From Bathynomus jamesi (lineage: Eukaryota > Arthropoda > Malacostraca > Isopoda > Cirolanidae): a stretch of 64,000 bases of DNA. Of this stretch, positions 56,508 through 64,000 are shown one piece after another. How positions within the stretch are numbered: position 1 is the stretch's first letter; every line of letters begins with the position of its first letter. The stretch covers positions 62,001 to 126,000 of the forward strand of contig JAJOZX010006160.1 in the NCBI GenBank assembly GCA_023014485.1, read 5' to 3'. Below the pieces are notes generated by a model. It made no database searches. It saw only the letters and a list, made by a program, of their open reading frames with translations, and was not told the origin of the DNA. The position numbers and the translations under genes were made by a program.

Positions 56508-58057
56508 CAGGGTGTTTCAGGAGGAAAGGTCAATACTTCGGGAGGTGATAGTATCGGTCATTGTGAGAAAAAAAGTTCATATGAACATGTGTCTAATTCT
56601 GAATGGTTACGGACATAGAGCTGTTTGAATCTGATGCGCGCGCAGCTCTTCCTCCCCCTTCCCTCCCCTATAACCTTGAACCATGTAAGCTGTAATGTAA
56701 GCATGTAACATAAGCCAATCGACAGCTGACTGTTGTGAGTGACATTGTTTGGTGTTTGAAGCAGTGTTAAGAATGTCACACACCTTCACACATGCCGAAT
56801 ATGCAGATATGGTGTATGTCTACGGTTTTTGCGATGGAAGTGCAACAGCTGCTGTTGCAAAATACCGTCGACGGTTTCCGAACCGCAGAATTCCGGATCG
56901 AAGAGTGTTTACCAGGGTTTTCAACGCATTGCGTAAGATTGGTACACTTCCCAGCACTCATGTTTCATCTGAACGTGAAGGTCAACAAGATGTGGATGAA
57001 GTGGAAAACATTCTTCAGTTGGTAGAGCGTACTCCTACTACTAGCTCACGAAGAATGTCTACACGTCTCGATGTACCACACAAGAGTATGGCGAACATTA
57101 CGTGAGGAAGGCTTGCATCCATATCATGTACAGCGTGTACAACACCTTCAACCAGGAGACGCTGCCATGCGACTGTAATTTTGTCATTGGGTAAATGTTA
57201 ATCGCCGATTGCTTCGATTAATACTGTTCACCGATGAAGCTACTTTCACCCGTGACGGTATCAACAACACTCGTAACTCTCATCGGTGGTCAGACGAAAA
57301 TCCAAATGCCACTGTGGAAACAAATTTTCAACATCGCTTCTCTGCCAATATGTGGTGCGGTATCATCGATGATCAGTTGATTGGCCCTGTTACTTTAGAG
57401 AATCGTCTTACATGACAAAGTTACCTAGAATTTCTGCAAAATGAATTGCCAGGACTATTGGAGGATGTTCCTTTGGCTACACGCGCTGGTATGTACTTTC
57501 AGCATGACGGAGCTCCTCCACATTCTACCCGTCTGGTGATGCAATACCTAAATCAAACTTTCCCTGGTCGATGGATCGGCCGCGGTGGTCCCATTCAATG
57601 GCCACCAAGGTCTCCAGACCTCTCTCCGTTAGATTATTGTTTGTGGAGGTGGATGAAAAGTCGAGTTTACAAAAGAAAGGTGGATACACGAGACGAATTG
57701 CTCGTACGCATTTTGGATGCTGCTGCCCGCATAAAGGAACGTCAAGATCAACTCAGACGAACAACACGCAATCTTCGCACACGAGTTGCAAAGTGCATTG
57801 AGGTTGACGGTGGGATTTTCGAAAACGTATTGTAAACTGTAACAAATTTGTCATTTCTGTATCTGATACCATTCAAAATGCCAATGTTTAAACATTAAAT
57901 GTTAGAAACAGTAATTGGTTTCTCTTTCTTGATTACCATTAACAATGCTTTTGTATTTGTAGATTCAAACAGCTCTATCTTCGTAACCATTCAGAATTAG
58001 ACAATGACCGATACTATCACCTCCCGAAGTATTGACCTTTCCTCCTGAAACACCCTG
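56508..58057 (+). mobile_element. DD41D mariner element with long near-identical TIRs
   Basis: CAGGGTGTTTCAGGAGGAAA and its inverse start TIRs that agree for about 57 bp, then continue to about 56635/57965 with one 27-bp difference (the left carries an extra AAAAAAAGTTCATATGAAC segment). The left flank is TA; the right flank TG. The high TIR identity argues for recent activity despite a damaged transposase. Confidence 0.88.
56749..57835 (+). pseudogene. DD41D transposase, lightly damaged
   Basis: N-terminal piece 56749-57105 with HTH region (SATAAVAKYRRRFPNRRIPD). A frameshift near 57080 moves to RTLREEGLHPYHVQRVQHL. A TAA follows near 57178 in front of FCHWVNVNRRLL. D1 is in LFTDEATF and then SDENPNA; a TGA occurs at about 57413. 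D2 lies in MYFQHDGAPPHST and D3 in WPPRSPDLSPLDYCLW, 41 residues apart. The C-terminus VAKCIEVDGGIFENVL is intact to the stop at 57835. Three lesions in total; all catalytic residues remain. Confidence 0.88.
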
Positions 58058-58081
58058 TGTGTGTGTATGTATATATATATA

Positions 58082-58946
58082 CTGGTCAAAAAAAGAAACG
58101 CAATTAGCTTGCATATGGTGTAAAATTTAAGTTGTTAGTGGTATTATCACAGTTTCAAGATTATGGTTAAATGTTTGTTCAAATCTTTTAAAGCCACTTA
58201 GTGCATGTTTTTAAACCTGACTAATCCCGGCTAAGACGCCATTTTGTTACAAACAATAAACAAAGATTAAATTGAATGTATTCTTTATGAAGGCATGCAT
58301 TTTTTCTTTGACTTCACAGAATACACACTGCACGTTGAGAAAACCAAACTTTTTCCCGCGATTGAGGCATGCCACGACTCTCAGAGGTCAACAGAGGTCG
58401 TGCCTTGGGCATGTTGGATGCAGGCATGTCTGCTGTCCAAGTTGCACAACGAATGCATGTGCATCCCAGCACAATCTCTAGGCTTGTTAGACGGTACAAT
58501 GCCACAGGAAGTGTTCAGGACCTGCCAAGACGTGGGCGACCTCGTGTGACGACCCAACGCCAGGATCGCCACATTGTACTGCAGCACCTGCGTCATCGGC
58601 AGCGGAATGCTCGTCAGACAGCCAGAGAGACACCTGGTATCCACAACAACAGAATTAGTGACCAGACCGTCAGAAACCGACTCCGTAATGCAGGACTCCG
58701 ATCCCGCAGGCCTTACAGAGGTCCTTTTCTCACTGATGCAAGAAGGCAACGACGCCTGCAATGGGCCTATCAGCACCGTGACTGGACACAAAGAATGAGG
58801 TCGATGAGGGCCAGACTCCAAGCCTGCATTGTGGCTAGGGGTGGCCATACGCGTTATTGACTGTTTGTTATGTTAAAGAATCATTTACTATATACTGAGT
58901 CATGTTTATTAATAAATCTCAAAAATTGCGTTTCTTTTTTTACCAG
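58082..58946 (+). mobile_element. Tc1-like deletion derivative
   Basis: CTGGTCAAAAAAAGAAACGC on the left, the inverse of GCGTTTCTTTTTTTACCAG on the right; TA duplication at 58080-58081 and 58947-58948. Only 865 bp versus roughly 1.3 kb or more for a complete element. Confidence 0.9.
58369..58860 (+). CDS. Tc1 transposase DNA-binding domain protein (catalytic core deleted in frame)
   Basis: An uninterrupted 163-residue frame. Residues 1-50 form the first helix-turn-helix (AVQVAQRMHVHPSTISRLVR); RRGRPR at 55-59 is the GRPR-like hook between the two DNA-binding subdomains; residues 85-110 form the second helix-turn-helix (ISDQTVRNRLRNAGL). After WAYQHRDWT (140) the sequence jumps in frame to the extreme C-terminus (RMRSMRARLQACIVARGGHTRY), so D1, D2 and the final Glu are all absent. 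Full Tc1 proteins are about 340 residues. The product could bind the TIRs without cutting, as a natural inhibitor; that role is inference. Confidence 0.85.
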   Translation: MPRLSEVNRGRALGMLDAGMSAVQVAQRMHVHPSTISRLVRRYNATGSVQDLPRRGRPRVTTQRQDRHIVLQHLRHRQRNARQTARETPGIHNNRISDQTVRNRLRNAGLRSRRPYRGPFLTDARRQRRLQWAYQHRDWTQRMRSMRARLQACIVARGGHTRY

Positions 58947-58973
58947 TATATATATATATATATATATATATAT

Positions 58974-59318
58974 GCGTCTCGGTGGTGTAGTGGTTAGCAT
59001 CACTGACTACGAATCCACCGGCCCCGTGTTCGATTCCTGGTGACGGCAGTTAGCGCGCAGCTAACCTAGCTGTTCATCCTTCCATACAATAAAATTGGTT
59101 GGTAGATGAATGGTTACCTTGGGTAGCCTTGTGGTTAAGACGCTGGGCTGCTGATCGGAAGGTCATGAGATCGAGTTCGGGCGAGGAATTTGTAATTTCT
59201 GACTACCCGTGGTGGGTCGTGGTTCGGATTCCGCGTTAAGATGTAGGTCTAAGGTGGGGCAACAAGCTTGACCCTTGTCCGAATGAACAATTCTGGCGGA
59301 AGCAAAACCAAAGTTATA
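58974..59318 (+). mobile_element. SINE-A copy, longest plus-strand copy
   Basis: GCGTCTCGGTGGTGTAGTGG head with A box, CTGACTACGAATCCACCGG, B box GTTCGATTCCTGG. Second module GGGTAGCCTTGTGGTTAAGA, with GAGTTCGGGCGAGG. It ends GCAAAACCAAAGTTATATA. It starts directly at a (TA)n tract that borders the Tc1 derivative. Confidence 0.88.
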
Positions 59319-59321
59319 TAT

Positions 59322-59323
59322 AG

Positions 59324-59367
<44 letters not shown>

Positions 59368-59368
59368 G
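59322..59368. repeat. (CT)n-(TA)n microsatellite
   Basis: About 12 CT units then about 11 TA units. Confidence 0.9.
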
Positions 59369-61368
59369 AAACTTAATTGCGTGAAAGATTTTAATTAGAA
59401 ATTAAACGAAGTAATAGAAAATAATCCTTTAAAGCAATCCAAAAGATTACCTCCACTATTGGATAAGATTAAAAAGCAATCTTTTCTCCTTCCCCTGATC
59501 GATCTCCCTTGATGTGCTTCGAGCTACCTTCAACCTTTTATTATGATGGATTAGAGTACAAATTTCAAGTTTTTGGTCCACATTTTATTCACTTATTATG
59601 TACAGTGCGCGCGCACACACACACACACACATGTATGTTTGGCTTCCCTACAGAAAAGCGACATTTTCGCAGTTTTTCAGATATTCAGTTCTGTATGGCA
59701 ACACTCGCCCAATTTTAGAAACCAAATAATTCTAACCAAAGCTAATTTAACCTTATCTAACCTAACCTAACTTAACCCAACCTAACTTCACCTCACCCGA
59801 ATTATATCCCCTTTTTCATGATGAAAGATGACAATCATAAAGATAATTCACGGCGACACCGAGAATGTCGGGATACGCACATTCGTGTTTTGTGTGTATC
59901 CTTAAGATCATCGCAATTCCAAAGGTAAGATACACACACACACACACACACACACACACGCGCGCACTTGTATATTCGCACAAGCGAAGTACCACATTTT
60001 TTTTAATTCCATATATTAAAAAAGCACCCTAACCTAACCTAAATTAGTTGGGCATACAGGGAACGACTGTTATTTTTTAGTAAATTCGCGTCATTTTTAA
60101 TTGAGCTAAACTATAACATAATTTCATAATTCTCACCAAAGACATACGGAAGATAAAAATAAATGTGATATGCTCTTATTCATACCGAGCAAAATGGTTC
60201 CATTCGTCGGCCATATTTGTACAGACAAATAATCAAATAACTTATTGCAAAAATTAACTCCGGACGCAATATTTTAAATATTTAAGAAAATAAATTGCTT
60301 TTATTCGTAATTTTAACACCTGTTTGGCAATCTTACGAGTGTTGGACGATCAACAAAGCGGGAATTTTCACTAAAAAAGTGAAAAATTATCATTGATACT
60401 TACATAAATATGGATAGCGTAGTAATCTCAGGCTTCTTCTGGCCTCAGAATGGGTACATGTAGTTTACCTCTAGCCTGTACATTCTCATACATGAACGGA
60501 ATGTAAAAGATAAAATCTATTATTAAAATATAAAACGCTGAAAGAAACTTTTAAAATATTTAAAATTATACGAGGAAGTATAGAAGATAATAGTAGATAT
60601 TTAAAAAAAAAAATTCTTGCCCGTAATTCATTTTCCTTGAATATTCAACCAAACCAAAATCTAGCTTCTTAAGGGTATGCTTAATTACATACCTGAACAC
60701 AATGTATTCCTTGTTTATTCCATCAATTTACGTTAAAAAAAAAAGTTGAGCAAGAAATTGTTAAAATTATAGTCTAATATAAATGCATTTTTATAAAATT
60801 AGTCGGAAATACTCGTACATTTTCCTTGTTACAAATACGAAGGCCGTGTAAAAATATGACGTCATCAATTGGTAATCTTGAGCAGCATGTCAGAAAAGTT
60901 TGCTGCTATGCTTGCTTGTACTCAGAAGTACTCGCTATAAATAGTTGAAAGTCGCGTCTCTTCTTATTTTTACTAGGTTCTTACAATGTGAGATAGTCAG
61001 ATTTTCAAATACAGTTCTGCTTTTATGCACGCGTCTTTGTATCCCAGGGAAGCCACTGTAGGCTGAGGAATTATCATCCTGTTTTGTGCAGCAAAAGCCC
61101 TCTAAAAGACAATTTAGGTGTGGGGGAACTGGGAGGGCGGGTGTTACTAAAACCTTCCCTGGTTCTCTCTGAATGTGTGTACCAAATTTGATGCAGATTA
61201 CTCGAACTGTTTAGGGGGCCCCTTCCCAGGGGTATTGGGAGGGACGGGTGTATTACTAAAACCTTCCCTGGTCCTCACTTAATGTGTATACTAAACTTGA
61301 TGCAGATTACCGTAGTCGTTCAGGCGTGTATAAACGAGCATAGATCATCATTATCATATATATATATA
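59369..61368. other. Longest element-poor stretch; unassigned
   Basis: Contains (CA)n at 59611-59631 and 59932-59959, the (AACCT)-like array at 59746-59795, and otherwise AT-rich sequence. A weak tandem similarity occurs at 61120-61160 and 61225-61270 (ACTAAAACCTTCCCTGG). No gene-like frame or element end seen. Confidence 0.5.
59746..59795. repeat. Degenerate (AACCT)n, TTAGG-type array
   Basis: AACCTTATCTAACCTAACCT and following AACTTAACCCAACCTAACTT keep a 5-bp period. (TTAGG)n is the common arthropod telomere repeat, so this is a short interstitial, degenerate copy or a chance pentamer array. Confidence 0.5.
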
Positions 61369-61406
61369 TGATGAATAAAACCACGAAGGAAAGGAAACAC
61401 AAAATG

Positions 61407-61446
61407 GTGCTCAAGCGCTTTCGTCTAATGACATCCTCAGGAACAC
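61407..61446 (-). ncRNA. Hammerhead-ribozyme-like motif in the inverted PLE tail
   Basis: Minus strand, same 40-nt block as at 49509-49548: GTGTTC, CTGAGGA, TGTCATTAGAC, GAAAGCGCTT, GAGCAC. Conserved exactly over the core between copies that differ elsewhere. Confidence 0.5.
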
Positions 61447-61545
61447 TGAAGTACATAAAGGGTTACGGCCTATATATAGGTTACAGAAAGAAAAAAAATA
61501 AATAAATAACATACATATATATATATATATATATACACACACATC

Positions 61546-61577
<32 letters not shown>

Positions 61578-61845
61578 AACGGAGAAGTAAAAATAGAAAT
61601 TAAAAATTACAGGATTAACAGAGAGGCATACAGATTTGTAAGGAAAAATATCGATTTTTAGCACAAGATCAAATGAATTATAAAAATACAAATTTATACT
61701 GGAAATTTGCCCGGGTTTTAACATTTTGCCTTTTATAGTCAAGTTTCGATATATATAAAAATAAAATGAAAATTAAAAGTTAATAAAGTCACCAGACAAA
61801 ATGAGTGGTCCGCCTTCAAAAATTTAAACATCGCCAAACAAACCT

Positions 61846-63420
61846 TTGTTTGATGAAATTTACAACGAGTTGCGTCGGAGAACTACTTCACTTCGTAACA
61901 TTTTGGATCGAAAAATTAAAAGTCTCATTCGAAATAGTCAGTGGAGTAAAAAAGCAAGCTCAAAGTGTGTTTTGAACCTTTCTTCGAAAAACATTAGTGA
62001 CGATGCAAAAAGTGCCCTTGGATATGGTATGTCCTTTTTTATTGTTAAAAAACCTTCGGCTTTACAAATTTGTTACAGTCTCGCGTGTTTTGAAAAACAG
62101 TGTAATCTCCCTCAGTATTTGTTTAACATAGTTAAAGGCCTCGTTTATAGTGCGGCGAATGGTAATTACGAAGATAACTTTCCTAAACGTTTTCGCGATA
62201 GCCTCTCACAATTAAAAAAAGATGGGGAGCCATATTACTAAAGCAGACAAGGCAAACCATAGTTATTATGGACAAAGTGGACTACATCGGAAAGATGAAC
62301 GAGCTTCTCCAGGACCCCGCTACATACAGCAAACTTAGGAAGAACCCGCAGGATGACGTCATCAAATCATTTAATAGTGGCTTGAAACGCATTCTCAAAG
62401 ATCATAAGGACTTAATTCGCTTTTCATGTCCACTTCACCTTCTCTGCCCTACCTTTACGGTCTTATTAAAACCCACAAACCTGGCAACCCTATGCGCCCT
62501 ATTATTAGCTCGGTGGTCTATTACTTATAAACTCTCCAAATGGCTTGTCAAAGTCTTGTCCCCCATTCTCGGAACTATATCTGATTCACATGTAAAAAAT
62601 TCCATGGATCTCACTGAAAAATTGAATAATGCACGTACTGAAACTAACGATAGATTGATCAGTTTTGACGTTTGTTCATTGTTTACAAAAGTGCTGATTG
62701 ATGATATGCTTGACTTTCTCTCCCAAGAATTACATAAGTATGACCTACCACTACCTTCACACATTGTTTTTGGAACTTATTAAGCTTTGCATCAAGACTG
62801 TAAATTCACTTTCAATAATGAGTATTATCAACAGTGTTTGGGATGGCCATGGGCAACCCCTTATCGCCCCTCCTCTTCAATATTTATATGGAGTTTTTCG
62901 AATTACTTACATTCCGAGAATCCTGGGGGTTGGCATCCCTTGGTTGCGGTACGTCGACGATATTTTGTGTATCTGGCCCATGAATCGTGACCTGGATAAC
63001 TTCCTCCTTCAGTTAAATGATCAAGTCCCCTCCATTAAGTTTACTTTAGAAGTGGAACAAGACAATTCAATCCCATTTTTGGATGTGCGTGTACATAGGG
63101 AAAGCCCAGGTTTTAAGTTTACTATCTATCGGAAACCAACAAACAATTTGTCCTACGTACACTTTTACTCGGGACATGACACCCCCACTAAGAAGGCCAT
63201 TTTTTCATCATGTTTCTCCGCGCCCTTAGGATCGCCAGTCCGGAATACATCGATGCCGAATTGGAAAAAATCAACGGTATTGGAAGTGATCTGTGTTATC
63301 CATCTGCGTTTATGGAATCTTGTCCCAACAAGGCAAAACGAACTTTCTATCGTGTCAATAATAACACTCGTACTTTGTCAAAAAATATTTTAGTACTTCC
63401 ATTTTCCCGGGCTTTTTAGG
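61846..63420 (+). pseudogene. Penelope-like reverse transcriptase, frameshifted
   Basis: N-terminal segment 61846-62241. Shifts near 62240 and 62260 lead to MDKVDYIGKM; in the alternative frame near 62455 the hallmark LIKTHKPGNPMRPIIS appears. RT motif A is FDVCSLFTKV (62664), motif B is degraded (QCLGWPWATP in one frame) and the catalytic box reads RYVDDILCIW near 62950. Downstream IPFLDVRVHR and YRKPTN are typical of PLE connectors. Normally one protein of about 800 residues with the endonuclease; here at least five frameshifts. It would reverse-transcribe the element at telomere-proximal or nicked sites. Inactive. Confidence 0.85.
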
Positions 63421-63442
63421 CATTGCTAATGTACTTAAACTT

Positions 63443-63898
63443 TTGGATATTAATGTAGTATTTTCATATAACAATATTGTGAAAAATATCATAGTAAAAA
63501 ATAGCCCTACCAATAATTCAGGCATTATCTATAAAATTGGGTGTAAACAATGTGATTCCTTTTACATAGGTCAGACGGGAAAGGATTTGCACACACGTAT
63601 AAAACAGCATCAATATTCCGTTAGAACAGGACAGTTGTCCAGTGCTCTTTTTGTCCATTTGTCAGAGTTATCCCACTGTATTGATTGGAATAATGCTTCA
63701 GTTTCATTCCACTCTAGCAACATTGTTAATAGAAATATTCTTGAGTCTGCCATTATCCAACTTTCAAATAACTTCAACATAAGGAAAGGTCTTTTTCAAC
63801 TCGATCCTGTTGTTTTGAATTCCTTCAAAACAGATTTAGATAAGAAGGGTAGGACGCTAATCTTTGGTAAACTTGTTTGCTACTTTATTAACTTTTAA
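63443..63898 (+). CDS. GIY-YIG endonuclease domain of the Penelope-like element
   Basis: An open frame of 151 codons, formerly the C-terminal part of the RT protein, now separated by a shift near 63415. It shows GIIYKIGCKQC then FYIGQTGK (the GIY and YIG halves with the Cys pair typical of PLEs), followed by LHTRIKQH with the conserved Arg, ALFVHL and NIVNRNILESAII with the catalytic Glu. The domain nicks target DNA to prime reverse transcription. It ends at the TAA at 63896-63898. The ATG at 63443 is only the first Met, not a natural start. Confidence 0.9.
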   Translation: MDINVVFSYNNIVKNIIVKNSPTNNSGIIYKIGCKQCDSFYIGQTGKDLHTRIKQHQYSVRTGQLSSALFVHLSELSHCIDWNNASVSFHSSNIVNRNILESAIIQLSNNFNIRKGLFQLDPVVLNSFKTDLDKKGRTLIFGKLVCYFINF

Positions 63899-64000
63899 TT
63901 TTCATTTTATTTTTATATATATCGAAACTTGACTATAAAAGGCAAAGTGTTAAAACCCGGGCAGATTTCCAGTATAATTTGTATTTTTATAATTCATTTG

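Larger units (their letters stand above)
61369..64000 (+). mobile_element. Penelope-like element, right end beyond the window
   Basis: Begins with an inverted copy of the element's own 3' tail: 61369-61800 is the inverse of tail sequence, of which the portion 61641-61800 pairs with 63875-64000. Then RT, then GIY-YIG endonuclease, then 3' UTR cut by the window edge. From the inverted copy I expect the missing tail, with a sense hammerhead-like motif, about 200-600 bp beyond 64000. Contains (TA)n at 61520-61580. Confidence 0.85.

Noticed and set aside
58974..59050. A genuine tRNA-Arg gene
   Set aside because: A and B boxes are present but acceptor-stem pairing is missing and the unit recurs with a fixed non-tRNA body, so it is a SINE head.

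Overview
The window looks like intergenic DNA of an arthropod, most likely a decapod crustacean. The grounds are very dense (TA)n, (CT)n, (GT)n and (ATT)n microsatellites, several TTAGG-type (AACCT)n stretches, and a crowd of elements typical of crustacean genomes: Penelope-like, jockey-like, mariner/Tc1, hAT, Helitron-like, tRNA-SINE and 5S-SINE. I found no convincing intron-bearing host gene and no ordinary tRNA or rRNA gene. Nearly all recognisable coding sequence is transposon-derived and most of it is broken. The species call is inference.

0-15 kb: a decayed mariner-type transposase split by a hAT MITE, inverted-repeat elements at 1.5-2.5 and 3.4-3.8 kb, a DD37D Tc1/mariner element at 4.0-5.6 kb, a hAT remnant at 8.2-9.3 kb, a hAT MITE with perfect 8-bp target duplications at 9.4-9.7 kb, and two Helitron-like elements. 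15-25 kb: a full-length non-LTR retrotransposon (14895-19372, minus) with 13-bp target duplications and a 2A-like motif, interrupted by an internally deleted Tc1 element; then a DD41D element with an intact 362-residue transposase (23.1-24.5 kb).

25-44 kb: a 5S-derived SINE, a decayed LINE reverse transcriptase, and an unclassified transposase-like gene (28.0-30.0 kb). Two paralogous intronless copies of an orphan Cys-rich protein lie at 31.3-36.4 kb (minus) and 41.4-43.1 kb (plus). The first holds a three-level nest: a hAT element containing a DD41D mariner containing a hAT MITE, with recognisable target duplications for the two hAT insertions. Between the copies are a 470-bp inverted-repeat element and a row of three decayed transposases (DD34D mariner, DD41D, Tc1).

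44-64 kb: a large fold-back, a hAT remnant, a Penelope tail pair with hammerhead-like motifs, a decayed jockey-like LINE, a minisatellite, SINEs, a near-complete DD41D element, a Tc1 deletion derivative that keeps only its DNA-binding domain in an open frame, a perfect 52-bp inverted repeat, and a Penelope-like element with GIY-YIG endonuclease running off the right edge.

The elements do not form a pathway. Their shared logic is parasitism: autonomous families (DD41D, Tc1, hAT, PLE, LINE) coexist with short derivatives, and many insert into or end in (TA)n tracts.
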